Source: Bombyx mori
Lineage: Eukaryota > Arthropoda > Insecta > Lepidoptera > Bombycidae
NCBI RefSeq assembly: GCF_030269925.1
Contig: NC_085126.1
Coordinates: forward strand, 1,800,501-1,864,500
DNA length: 64,000 bases
Direction of reading: 5' to 3'
Shown here: positions 43,332-52,773 of the stretch, piece after piece
Layout of the letters: each line of letters begins with the position of its first letter
Numbering within the stretch: the stretch's first letter is position 1
The notes under the pieces: model-generated
Databases searched by the model: none
Told to the model about the DNA's origin: nothing
What the model saw: only the letters and a program-made list of their open reading frames with translations
Position numbers and translations under genes: made by a program

Positions 43332-44282
43332 TGTAACGTAACGTTACAACTGAAATCGTCTGAAAAATAAAAAGATAAAAAAAAAACCTTAAAACAAAAG
43401 TAATTATGTTCAAAGCAGTTATTTTATCGACTGTACCGCTGAGGTGAGAACAATAGTTCCCACCTCCCCCCGAGACGTAGGTTCGGCTGGCGCAGACACT
43501 GCGCAGCCGCCGGCAGTCGTCACTAGACTTCCTTATTAGTCTTACGTTTGTATTCGAGTTCAGTTAAAGTTCGTTTTCAAACCAGACGACTTACCTACAA
43601 ATAATTTATTTAAAAAAAATATTTAGTACAGCAATATCGTGTGCTGTTTAATATTAACACGATTAAAATAAACGGATTCGACCCCGCTTTTAGGGTGAGT
43701 TGGAAATGGCATATTATTATTTTTTAACGCATTACTTCTTTTTTATTTTTTTGTTAATCATGCACAGCTATACTTCACTTGTTTTATTGCTTTAATTTTT
43801 TTATTGTGCATTTACTCCGTTCTGGTTGACCACTACCACGATAATCTCGCCACAAGATGTGGGTACCTTGCTCGAGTTCTCGTTGGTCAACCAGATCGGA
43901 AGGTAGATAAACCAGTTTGTGAAATTGGTCTTATCGCTTCCAGGGTTCATGCCTTGCTGCCTTTCACGCTTCTTGCTTCGCTTGATAATCTGCGTCTGTG
44001 CTGAAAAGGTCATCTCCGCACAGTAACCCGTACCCTGGTGATCTAGCCAGCCCAGGAAACCTCCAGGAGTCCAGACGTGGTGCTTCAGCGGGTCAACCCA
44101 CGTCCGTTGGCTGCCGGAATTCAGGAGGGTAACCTACAGAGGGAGAGTCAGATCGGCCGTACAACCACACCCTACAAATTTGTGTGCTCAACTGCCTGTT
44201 TTTTTTTGTAATATATATTCTTTTAACTGAGACACTAGTTTTTTTTCTTTTTTTTTAAAGGAAAGACTAAGCAGTTGTCGCA
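43332..44282 (+). repeat. 5' LTR of gypsy element, 951 bp
   Basis: Begins TGTAACGTAACGTTACAA and ends GCAGTTGTCGCA. Same length as, and by eye the same sequence as, 49622-50572. Confidence 0.93.
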
Positions 44283-44283
44283 C

Positions 44284-44300
44284 TGGCGCCCTTTACGTGG
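44284..44300 (+). other. Primer-binding site
   Basis: TGGCGCCCTTTACGTGG, one base after the LTR. The TGG start pairs with a tRNA CCA end; TGGCGCC suggests a lysine-type tRNA, but the match beyond 8 bases is not established. Confidence 0.6.
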
Positions 44301-44807
44301 TTATATCTGACTTTGCCTCTCGAGTCAAGTGGTTGCAGATTATACGTGTGTGTGTGTGTCCTTTTGTTAAACATTATTGTGTTGTGACTGTCCTAAGTGT
44401 TGTAAAAATCGTCGTACTGTACATGTCCTATATTGTGTTATTTTTGTGTACCTACATTTTTAGTTTATGATACTCTTACAAACCTAACGTTTTTTATTTA
44501 AGATTTGTTTCAAGCAAAAATAGGTACAATCAAAATCAAAAGTGCAATCAGATTTAATTTTTTTCTTTGTTAATTTAAAATTTAATTAAACAAAAAGCTT
44601 GTTTTTTTGTATTAATACAATCCAGACGATTTTTTTATTTAAATAGTACATGTATATTTTTGCTTTATTTGCATTCTTCTGGATTTTTTATTATTTAGTC
44701 CTAGACGTTTTATTGGTGCGAACTTTGTAACAGAACGGAGTTTTTTTCTTAACTATATTCCTTTATTTTATTCGTATGCCATTTCGGACTAACCCTGAGG
44801 CATCACT

Positions 44808-47800
44808 ATGGTTTTTACGATAAAATTTTTATCCCTACAAAAAACTGAACTGGAATACGAAGTTGCGATAAGAGGTGAGACCCCCGGTGCTACGGTGGCT
44901 GATCTTAGGAAACAGATTAGCAAATTAAGTCAATCTTTTCCTTCAGAAGATGTATTATGTTCTCATCTCGAACCCCTAGATGATCTTCAAGCTGTTTTGG
45001 ACTTGCTGAATAAAGTCAATGCAAGTCTCGAGTCAAGCCCTACTGATAAAAGTACATTATCGCGCATAGAAAATATTTTTCATCACCTTTATCATAGGAT
45101 CAACAGAATAGTGGTTGATGAAGTAGAGAAGCTGCACTCTGCTTGTAGTAAACTTTTTAAAGAATTCTACGAAAAATTCCAGAAATTAAGCAAAAAGGCA
45201 ATTGATCCTCTATTAGTTGGTGTATCTAGTTCAGCATCTGCTTCTGTACCTGGCATTCAGGCACCAATTAATGTCGCTGTTACTTGTGATAGAGGTGTTA
45301 CTTCAGAACTGAGTAGGCTGAAGTTCGATGGTAAGTCATGTGTTCGATCTTTTATTCAACGTGTTTACGAATTTAGCGAGGCGCGTAGCATCCCCGACTC
45401 AAAACTTCTCTCATCTGCTACAGAAATATTTACAGATGATGCGCTGCATTGGTTCAGGAGTATTAAGGACCAGGTTTCATCTTGGGATGATCTTGTTGTT
45501 CTTTTAAAAAAAGATTTTGATAAAGCAGACTATGATTACCGTTTACTTGCTGAGATTCGTGCTAGGACTCAAGGGGAAACGGAAAATATTACGATATACT
45601 TAGCTATTCTCTCGGGTATGTTTGCCCGCCTCTTAAAATCACTTTCGGAAGAGGACAAGCTTGAAATAGTATTACATAATATCCGCCCTTGCTATGCAAG
45701 CACTCTAGCCTCTGCTACTGAAATATGTAACATTGATCAATTGAGATCCTTGTGCAGGAATTATGAAATTGTTCAGTCTAGGCTCGTCCACTTTCGAGAA
45801 CCATCTGCAGCGACTTCCGATACCTTGGCACCAGAATTTGCGTACAAATATGCGACCAAGGCGAAATCGACCTACGACTATAAATCTAGCTATAGTTACA
45901 ACAAACAGTCGTATCAACCATTAAAAATAAACAGGAACACTAATATTAATCAAAAATATCTACACAGTATTGAAGAAAGTCATCACGATGCAAGGGAAAA
46001 ATTACCCTATTGTCCTAGGTGCCGCAACAATACGCATAGTTTTAGGGACTGCACTAATACGGAAGTTTTGTGTTTTAAGTGTGGTCGCAAGGGAGTTAAG
46101 AAACCTGAGTGTTCACATTGTACTGGCAAACAGGCTCCAAAAAAACTAAATTTGCAGAATTGTAGCAAACCATTGTCCCTGGAACATGTAAAGATACACC
46201 GTACCAGCCGGGATGAATGGAAGAATTTGTTAAAAACAATTAGTTTATTTTTTAATGGCTACAAGGTTGCTTCAATTCTGCATACAAAACCAACTAACGA
46301 TAAAAGACCCTATGTTAATATTAAGATACACGATTTGACAGTTTCCGGCCTTTTGGATTCAGGCTCAGCGGTTACTATTTTAGGCAACAATGCTCATAGT
46401 GCATTAGTTAGTCGTGGGCTGGAGTTGTGTACTGATGATAAATTGACTATTATTGCGGCTGGTGGACAAAATTTTAGAAGTATAGGCTATATTAATATGC
46501 CAGTGCATTTCGAAAACCAGTTCCACATTATTCAGAGTCACGTAGTTCCAGAAGTTCAATCATCGCTTATTTTAGGGATTGACTTTTGGCACACATTTAA
46601 AATTTGCCCGAAGTACTTGAGTTCTCTTCATTTCCCCGGCCCTCCATTGGCTAATTTAGATGTTGGTAGCCCAACCAATTTTTTGCGCTCGTATGATTAT
46701 TTGGACGAATCACAAAAGGCCGTCGTTGACAATATTACCAAGCAGTTTGAAGAAATATCTTTTGAGCGCAAAGGACTTGGACGCACAAACTTAATTACTC
46801 ACCACATCGACACGGGGAATTCTCCTCCTGTGAGACAGCGCTACTATAGGCTTTCACCAGAGAAACAGAGAATCCTAGTCGAGCAAGTAGACGAAATGCT
46901 CCAGCTTGATGTAGTTGAGCCTTGTGAGAGTGCCTGGCAATCCCCGGTATTGCTAGTCACTAAAAAAGATGGTCAGCCGCGGTTCTGCTTAGATAGTAGG
47001 AAGCTAAACTCTGTTACAAAACGCGACGCTTATAACTTACCTTACATATCGGAGATATTGGACAACTTGCGAGACGCGCGCTATCTTAGCAGTATTGACT
47101 TATCAAAGGCTTTCTGGCAATTACCAATAGCACTCGAAGATAGGGACAAGACGGCATTTTACGTTCCGGGACGAGGGACGTTACGGTTCAAGACTACACC
47201 GTTTGGTTTGACCAATGCGCCTTCTACGCAACAGCGGTTAGTCGATTTATTGTTTGGCGACATGGATCACAAGGCGTTCGCATATTTAGATGATGTGATA
47301 ATAGTAAGTAGCACGTTTGATGAGCATGTTAGTCTTCTTCTTCGCGTGTTAGACAAGCTGCGCCATGCTAATCTAACAATTAATTTAGAAAAGTGTGAAT
47401 TTTTTCGAAGTAAGCTTAAATATTTAGGCTATGTGGTCGACGCGAATGGTTTGCGGACTGATCCGGATAAAGTTACAGCCATTCTAAATTACCCAACTCC
47501 TACATGTCGTAAGGACTTGAAACGGTTCCTAGGCACGGCAACATGGTACCGGAGATTTGTCCCAAACTTTAGCACTATCGCAGGGCCGCTTAATAGGTTG
47601 ACATCGAACAAAAAATCAACACCTCCCTTCCAGTGGACAGATGAGGCCGACACTGCGTTCAAAAAACTTAAGGAATCTTTGGTCTCTGCACCTGTTCTCT
47701 CCTGCCCAAATTACGATCTGCCTTTCGAAGTCCATACAGATGCTAGTAACTATGGGATAGGTGGTATGCTCACACAAACTATTGACGGGAAAGAGCACCC

Positions 47801-49364
47801 TATAGCGTATATGAGCAAGTCCTTATCGGGGGCCGAAAAGAATTATAGCATTACCGAACGTGAGACCTTAGCTGTTCTCGTGGCTCTCGAGCACTGGCGT
47901 TGCTATCTGGAGAACGGAAAGACATTTACGGTTTACACAGACCACAGCGCACTTAAGTGGTTCCTTTCCTTGAACAATCCTACGGGTAGGCTTGCACGTT
48001 GGGGAGTTCGATTATCGTCGTTTGATTTTGAAATCAAACACCGCCGCGGTGTAGACAATGTGATTCCCGACGCTTTGTCTAGAGCTGTCCCGGTCACTAC
48101 TATCACTACTGCTAAATCACTCACGACTTCTAGTGATGATTGGTATAAGACCCTTTATAATAATTGTTTGACCCAGCCTGTACATTATCCAAATTATCAT
48201 ATCAAAAATGACGCTCTTTTCCGTTGTAGTAAGAATAAGTGTTATCTCACAAATGAATTTTCGTGGAAAGAGGTAGTTCCTTCAGAACTTAGAAACACTG
48301 TCATTGCTGAGAATCATAGTGAGCCAACTGCTGGTCATTTGGGTATTTTTAAGACCTACAGACGTATCGCCCTTAGATACTATTGGCCAGGCATGTATCG
48401 AGACGTAGCAAATTTCGTAGGTTCATGTTCCACTTGTCTCAAGTACAAAATTCAAAACCATGCTACTCTTGGAGAAATGGGTCGCCCCAAGCAGTGCTCT
48501 CGACCGTATCAGATGTTATCGATTGATTTAATGGGTCCTTTGCCTGTGACTCGAAAACAAAATTGCCATATTCTAGTGATAACTTGCTGTTTTTCGAAAT
48601 TTTGTCACATTTATCCAATTAAAAAGGCAACTTCAGACATTATAGTCCGAATTTTAGAAGAGCAAATTTTCCTCGTTCATGGTGTGCCTCAAACAATTTT
48701 TCTCGATAATGGCTCTCAGTTCATTAGTAGTCATACAAATGCACTATTCAAAAAGTATAACATACCAAACGTATTTTTCACGCCAAAATATACCCCCCAG
48801 GTGAATACCGTAGAGCGGTATAATAAAACAATTATTACTTGTATTTCTACGTTTGTTGATAGCGATCATCGGTCATGGGATACTTTTATTCCTAGTGTCC
48901 AGTTTGCCATTAATAATTCGGTTAACGAGGCTACTGGTTTCACTCCGTCATTTCTTGTCTTTGGCAGAGAACTAGTAGTATGTGGCTCTCATTATACTGA
49001 TATTGATTTGGGTGATCAAGTTTTGTTTCTACCTCGAGATGTGTATGCCGAAAACCTAGGGTGTTTGAGCTCCATCTTCGATCAAGTTCAGAAATCTTTA
49101 TATCACGCACACGTAAAAAACACTGCTAACTATAATTTACGCAGAAAGCCTTTTGAATTTAATGTAGGAGATACTGTTTATAAACGCGCTTACGTCCTGA
49201 GTGACAAAGATAAGTATTTTAGTAAGAAGTTAGCACCGAAATATATCAAGTGCAAAGTTGTCGAAAAACTCTCGCCACTTGTCTACGTTCTAGAAGACAT
49301 GTCGGGTAAAAACATAGGCACTTGGCATATTAAAGACTTGAAAATATTAGGTCAACACTCATAG
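44808..49364 (+). CDS. Gag-Pol polyprotein of gypsy element
   Basis: Single 1518-residue frame from ATG 44808. Order by approximate residue: capsid-type gag (170-320, with DDALHWFRSIKDQ); two Cys-rich knuckles (about 400-440, YCPRCRNNTHSFRDC and CFKCGRKGVKKPEC); aspartic protease (LLDSGSAVTILG, Asp near 516); reverse transcriptase (SIDLSKAFWQLP, then YLDD near 828); RNase H (VHTDASNYGIGG); integrase with HH-CC zinc region, DLMGP, DNGSQF and an ERYN Glu 35 residues after the second Asp (DD35E). All catalytic motifs are present and unbroken. Gag and pol are in one frame, with no frameshift site. A short frame starting at the ATG 30 bp upstream overlaps the start in another frame. The protein would drive particle formation, reverse transcription and integration of the element's own RNA. 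Confidence 0.93.
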   Translation: MVFTIKFLSLQKTELEYEVAIRGETPGATVADLRKQISKLSQSFPSEDVLCSHLEPLDDLQAVLDLLNKVNASLESSPTDKSTLSRIENIFHHLYHRINRIVVDEVEKLHSACSKLFKEFYEKFQKLSKKAIDPLLVGVSSSASASVPGIQAPINVAVTCDRGVTSELSRLKFDGKSCVRSFIQRVYEFSEARSIPDSKLLSSATEIFTDDALHWFRSIKDQVSSWDDLVVLLKKDFDKADYDYRLLAEIRARTQGETENITIYLAILSGMFARLLKSLSEEDKLEIVLHNIRPCYASTLASATEICNIDQLRSLCRNYEIVQSRLVHFREPSAATSDTLAPEFAYKYATKAKSTYDYKSSYSYNKQSYQPLKINRNTNINQKYLHSIEESHHDAREKLPYCPRCRNNTHSFRDCTNTEVLCFKCGRKGVKKPECSHCTGKQAPKKLNLQNCSKPLSLEHVKIHRTSRDEWKNLLKTISLFFNGYKVASILHTKPTNDKRPYVNIKIHDLTVSGLLDSGSAVTILGNNAHSALVSRGLELCTDDKLTIIAAGGQNFRSIGYINMPVHFENQFHIIQSHVVPEVQSSLILGIDFWHTFKICPKYLSSLHFPGPPLANLDVGSPTNFLRSYDYLDESQKAVVDNITKQFEEISFERKGLGRTNLITHHIDTGNSPPVRQRYYRLSPEKQRILVEQVDEMLQLDVVEPCESAWQSPVLLVTKKDGQPRFCLDSRKLNSVTKRDAYNLPYISEILDNLRDARYLSSIDLSKAFWQLPIALEDRDKTAFYVPGRGTLRFKTTPFGLTNAPSTQQRLVDLLFGDMDHKAFAYLDDVIIVSSTFDEHVSLLLRVLDKLRHANLTINLEKCEFFRSKLKYLGYVVDANGLRTDPDKVTAILNYPTPTCRKDLKRFLGTATWYRRFVPNFSTIAGPLNRLTSNKKSTPPFQWTDEADTAFKKLKESLVSAPVLSCPNYDLPFEVHTDASNYGIGGMLTQTIDGKEHPIAYMSKSLSGAEKNYSITERETLAVLVALEHWRCYLENGKTFTVYTDHSALKWFLSLNNPTGRLARWGVRLSSFDFEIKHRRGVDNVIPDALSRAVPVTTITTAKSLTTSSDDWYKTLYNNCLTQPVHYPNYHIKNDALFRCSKNKCYLTNEFSWKEVVPSELRNTVIAENHSEPTAGHLGIFKTYRRIALRYYWPGMYRDVANFVGSCSTCLKYKIQNHATLGEMGRPKQCSRPYQMLSIDLMGPLPVTRKQNCHILVITCCFSKFCHIYPIKKATSDIIVRILEEQIFLVHGVPQTIFLDNGSQFISSHTNALFKKYNIPNVFFTPKYTPQVNTVERYNKTIITCISTFVDSDHRSWDTFIPSVQFAINNSVNEATGFTPSFLVFGRELVVCGSHYTDIDLGDQVLFLPRDVYAENLGCLSSIFDQVQKSLYHAHVKNTANYNLRRKPFEFNVGDTVYKRAYVLSDKDKYFSKKLAPKYIKCKVVEKLSPLVYVLEDMSGKNIGTWHIKDLKILGQHS

Positions 49365-49607
49365 TTGTTACGTTTCGTTTTTGTTGCCCATGTCCATTAA
49401 AATCTTTTTTACATTTCTTGCAAAAAGTCGTAAGCCGATTCATATGACTTATGACTTCGTTATGCTATGGAGTCTTATAATTTTACATATTATTTGATTT
49501 ATTTTGACTGTTGGTGAAGTATGAAAGGTTGTGTGAAAGGTGATTGTAAGAAATTGATACACGATTGAAAATTGCGGATTTTAATTTTAAAATTAAAATC
49601 CTTATGC

Positions 49608-49621
49608 GCGACGGGGGGTAA
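49608..49621 (+). other. Polypurine tract before 3' LTR
   Basis: GCGACGGGGGGTAA directly precedes the LTR TG. Short but in the right place for plus-strand priming. Confidence 0.6.
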
Positions 49622-50572
49622 TGTAACGTAACGTTACAACTGAAATCGTCTGAAAAATAAAAAGATAAAAAAAAAACCTTAAAACAAAAGTAATTATGTT
49701 CAAAGCAGTTATTTTATCGACTGTACCGCTGAGGTGAGAACAATAGTTCCCACCTCCCCCCGAGACGTAGGTTCGGCTGGCGCAGACACTGCGCAGCCGC
49801 CGGCAGTCGTCACTAGACTTCCTTATTAGTCTTACGTTTGTATTCGAGTTCAGTTAAAGTTCGTTTTCAAACCAGACGACTTACCTACAAATAATTTATT
49901 TAAAAAAAATATTTAGTACAGCAATATCGTGTGCTGTTTAATATTAACACGATTAAAATAAACGGATTCGACCCCGCTTTTAGGGTGAGTTGGAAATGGC
50001 ATATTATTATTTTTTAACGCATTACTTCTTTTTTATTTTTTTGTTAATCATGCACAGCTATACTTCACTTGTTTTATTGCTTTAATTTTTTTATTGTGCA
50101 TTTACTCCGTTCTGGTTGACCACTACCACGATAATCTCGCCACAAGATGTGGGTACCTTGCTCGAGTTCTCGTTGGTCAACCAGATCGGAAGGTAGATAA
50201 ACCAGTTTGTGAAATTGGTCTTATCGCTTCCAGGGTTCATGCCTTGCTGCCTTTCACGCTTCTTGCTTCGCTTGATAATCTGCGTCTGTGCTGAAAAGGT
50301 CATCTCCGCACAGTAACCCGTACCCTGGTGATCTAGCCAGCCCAGGAAACCTCCAGGAGTCCAGACGTGGTGCTTCAGCGGGTCAACCCACGTCCGTTGG
50401 CTGCCGGAATTCAGGAGGGTAACCTACAGAGGGAGAGTCAGATCGGCCGTACAACCACACCCTACAAATTTGTGTGCTCAACTGCCTGTTTTTTTTTGTA
50501 ATATATATTCTTTTAACTGAGACACTAGTTTTTTTTCTTTTTTTTTAAAGGAAAGACTAAGCAGTTGTCGCA
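49622..50572 (+). repeat. 3' LTR of gypsy element, 951 bp
   Basis: Matches 43332-44282 end to end. The small ORFs inside the LTRs are the same in both copies and show no gene features. Confidence 0.93.
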
Positions 50573-50710
50573 CCATGGACTTCAGCAATGCCAGGGGCAG
50601 AGCCAAGCCGCTGCCTACCGTTTAATACTCTTCACAAGCCTCGTTTGAAGAAGGACATGTCATAGCGCTCGGGAAACACCGTGGAGGGGGGCTCATTCCA
50701 TAGCCGGATT
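50573..50710 (-). mobile_element. CR1/L2-like LINE, right piece (split by gypsy)
   Basis: Continuation of 43264-43331 (CCATGGACTTCAGCAATGCC onward, after the duplicated CCAT) into the coding end, stopping at ATAGCCGGAT. Confidence 0.88.
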
Positions 50711-50734
50711 ATCCCTTTATGTAAGAAAAAAACG

Positions 50735-50769
50735 TCATTCCGATAGAGGCACCCGTCACGTGCGGACGT
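50735..50769 (+). promoter_or_regulatory. Internal core promoter of jockey B1 (Inr plus DPE)
   Basis: The element begins TCATTC, a perfect Inr (TCA[G/T]T[C/T]) with A at 50737. GGACGT at 50764-50769 is exactly +28 to +33 and fits the DPE consensus RGWYVT. TATA-less Inr+DPE promoters are established for Drosophila jockey-group LINEs. Confidence 0.75.
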
Positions 50770-50786
50770 GCTCATCGTCCACTCGA

Positions 50787-50846
50787 TCGCCCGGTCTTTG
50801 TTCGCCCGGCTTTTGTTAGCCCGGCCATTGTTCGCGCGGCCTGTGT
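50787..50846 (+). repeat. Four tandem 15-bp repeats in jockey B1 5' UTR
   Basis: TCGCCCGGTCTTTGT, TCGCCCGGCTTTTGT, TAGCCCGGCCATTGT and TCGCGCGGCCTGTGT follow one another without gaps. The same array is in copy B2. Confidence 0.85.
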
Positions 50847-50848
50847 TT

Positions 50849-50998
50849 GTGGTACATCTGCCGACTAAGTGCTCTTTCTGGAAGTTTTTATTTGTTTTGT
50901 TTCCTTTTGTTGTTTCTGTGTTCGTGGTACATCTGCCGACAAAGTGGTTTCCTGCAAGTATTTATTTGTTTTGTTTCTTTTCGTAATTTCTGTTTTGT
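50849..50998 (+). repeat. Two tandem 75-bp repeats in jockey B1 5' UTR
   Basis: GTGGTACATCTGCCGAC starts units at 50849 and 50924. Each unit continues into a T-rich half (TTTATTTGTTTTGTTTC). Confidence 0.85.
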
Positions 50999-51081
50999 TG
51001 TGCTTTTTCTTTGTCCTGTAGTAATCGCGCCGCATTGCCACCTGTGTTCAATAGAACCGCTCAGGTCCGAGAAGTTGGGGC

Positions 51082-51097
51082 CTCGCCGCAAGGCGAG
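51082..51097 (+). promoter_or_regulatory. Conserved hairpin before jockey B ORF1
   Basis: CTCGCC-GCAA-GGCGAG: 6-bp stem with a GNRA loop, 44 bases before the ORF1 ATG. Family A has the same stem with a TTTC loop at 36728-36743, and both are followed by CCCGGGGCCGCCCC. Confidence 0.65.
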
Positions 51098-51141
51098 TGT
51101 TTTCAAGACCCGGGGCCGCCCCACCTGGGTACTCAGCGATC

Positions 51142-52770
51142 ATGGACGCTGTATTCGCGGAATTCCTCCGACTTCGCCACCCACAGCTCGCCTCGGAGTT
51201 TTTGGCCTTCAAGGCCAATCACACTGCGAGCCCTCTCGAGGACTCCGCCGCGCTCGCTGCTCCTGCGTCGCCTGTACCTGCGTGCAGAGCTTCTGCATTG
51301 AGCACCGCAGCCTCTGTCGTGCCTGCCGCTCCCGTGTCGCCTATACTGGCGAGAAAAGCTGCTGCGTCGTCCGCCGTGACCATCGTTTCAGCTGAGCGAT
51401 CATCCGCGGCCTCCGTCGCGCCCTCTAAAACACCTACACTTGCTCGTAGGTCGCCTGCACCCGCCTCCTCGTGCTCCGACTCTGACTCGGACATGGAGGT
51501 CGACCTCGCCCCCGCCTCATCGACGGATGGATTCACCCTGGTACAGAAGGGTAAGAAGCGTGCCGCGGAGTCTCGAGCTCCCGCGGCCGCTAAAATTAGC
51601 AAAGCCGTGAACGCGTCGCGCCCCCGCCCTCAGACTCCCGTTGCGCCCCCAGCCCGTGCCACTCCGTCGCCGCGTCCGGTGGCACAAAATAAAACCCAGA
51701 CCCCTCCCCCGGTTATCCTTCAGGAGAAGGCAGCTTGGGATCGAGTTTGCCTGGCCCTTAAGGCCAAAAATATAAATTTCACGAATGCCCGTAACCTCGC
51801 GAACGGCATTCAAATTAAGGTTCAAACACCCGACGACCATAGGGCCCTCTCTTCTTACCTCCGTAAGGAGCGTATAAGTTTCCATACGTATACGCTCCAG
51901 GAGGAGCGCGAACTCCGCGTTGTAATACGCGGAATCCCTAAAGAGTTAGATGTAGAGCTCGTAAAAGCCGACCTGTTAGAACAAGGCCTACCAGTGAATT
52001 CTGTGCACCGTATGCACACCGGTCGCGGTAGGGAGCCATATAATATGGTTCTAGTCGCTCTCCAGCCTACCCCCGAGGGTAAGAAAATCTTTAACACACA
52101 GACCGTCTGTAGGCTCTCTGGTATCGCTGTCGAAGCCCCCCATAAAAAAGGCACTCCTAGCCAGTGCCATAACTGTCAATTGTACGGGCACTCTTCCCGT
52201 AACTGTCACGCGCGCCCCCGATGTGTTAAGTGTTTGGGCGATCACGCCACGGCCCTCTGCGCTCGCGACCAAAAAACCGCGACGGAACCGCCTAGCTGCG
52301 TCCTGTGTCGAACACAGGGTCACCCCGCGAATTACCGTGGTTGCCCCCGAGCCCCTAAAATAAATCGCCGCGTCGCCCGCCAAAACCGCCTCCGAGCTTC
52401 CGGCCCAGACATCAAAGCCTCGGCACCCTCTGCGTCGCAGGCTAAGCCAGCGTTCGTTCCGGCGGCGGTGCCCAGTGTCTCGGCCTGGGCAAAACCGCTG
52501 CCGTACACGAACACGGCTACAACTCCCTCCTCCGCGATTCGTCCCGCCCCCGCGACTCGTCCCTCTCCCGCGACTTGCCCTCCGACCGCGTCCGACAATC
52601 TCGCTTTAGCGATCGACTTCTTTCAGTCGATCAACTTTGAGCGCGTTAACGCTTTGGGCGACGCCATTCGCGCTGCCTCCACTGCACAACACTTTATCGC
52701 CGTTGTGCAGGAATACGCCGACGTATACGCGTCATTAAATACGTACGTCCTCCCCTCACTCCGCCGGTAA
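51142..52770 (+). CDS. Jockey B1 ORF1 (Gag-like RNA-binding protein)
   Basis: 542 residues from ATG 51142; the frame is open upstream to 51097 but has no ATG there. N-terminal 45 residues are followed by an Ala/Ser/Pro-rich stretch to about 190 with the acidic patch CSDSDSDMEVD. Residues about 185-340 hold the domain found next to zinc knuckles in jockey-type Gag proteins (VILQEKAAWDRV, IKVQTPDDHRALSSYLRKE, LRVVIRGIPKEL). Three knuckles follow at about 343-405 (CHNCQLYGHSSRNC, CVKCLGDHATALC, CVLCRTQGHPANYRGC), then a Pro/Ala-rich linker and a helical C terminus. It packages the element RNA. Its TAA is followed by TCA and the ATG of ORF2 in the same frame. Confidence 0.92.
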   Translation: MDAVFAEFLRLRHPQLASEFLAFKANHTASPLEDSAALAAPASPVPACRASALSTAASVVPAAPVSPILARKAAASSAVTIVSAERSSAASVAPSKTPTLARRSPAPASSCSDSDSDMEVDLAPASSTDGFTLVQKGKKRAAESRAPAAAKISKAVNASRPRPQTPVAPPARATPSPRPVAQNKTQTPPPVILQEKAAWDRVCLALKAKNINFTNARNLANGIQIKVQTPDDHRALSSYLRKERISFHTYTLQEERELRVVIRGIPKELDVELVKADLLEQGLPVNSVHRMHTGRGREPYNMVLVALQPTPEGKKIFNTQTVCRLSGIAVEAPHKKGTPSQCHNCQLYGHSSRNCHARPRCVKCLGDHATALCARDQKTATEPPSCVLCRTQGHPANYRGCPRAPKINRRVARQNRLRASGPDIKASAPSASQAKPAFVPAAVPSVSAWAKPLPYTNTATTPSSAIRPAPATRPSPATCPPTASDNLALAIDFFQSINFERVNALGDAIRAASTAQHFIAVVQEYADVYASLNTYVLPSLRR

Positions 52771-52773
52771 TCA

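Larger units (their letters stand above)
43332..50572 (+). mobile_element. Ty3/gypsy retrotransposon, apparently intact
   Basis: Two 951-bp LTRs (TG...CA) that look identical, a CCAT duplication (43328-43331 and 50573-50576), a primer-binding site, one uninterrupted Gag-Pol frame and a G-rich tract before the 3' LTR. No env-like frame follows pol (49365-49621 is too short), so it is a retrotransposon without an envelope gene. Confidence 0.93.

Noticed and set aside
43550..43600. Inr plus DPE promoter in the gypsy LTR (TTCAGTT, AGACG)
   Set aside because: The AGACG string lies at about +23, not +28, so the spacing does not fit a DPE.
43801..44013. Small LTR-encoded genes (both strands), also at 50091-50303
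   Set aside because: Present only because LTRs are duplicated; no domain or start context.
49365..49621. Envelope gene after gypsy pol
   Set aside because: Only about 257 bp separate pol from the LTR and no long frame is present.
51097..51141. Upstream extension of jockey B ORF1
   Set aside because: No ATG in it; it begins with GTG inside the conserved hairpin. The first ATG is at 51142.
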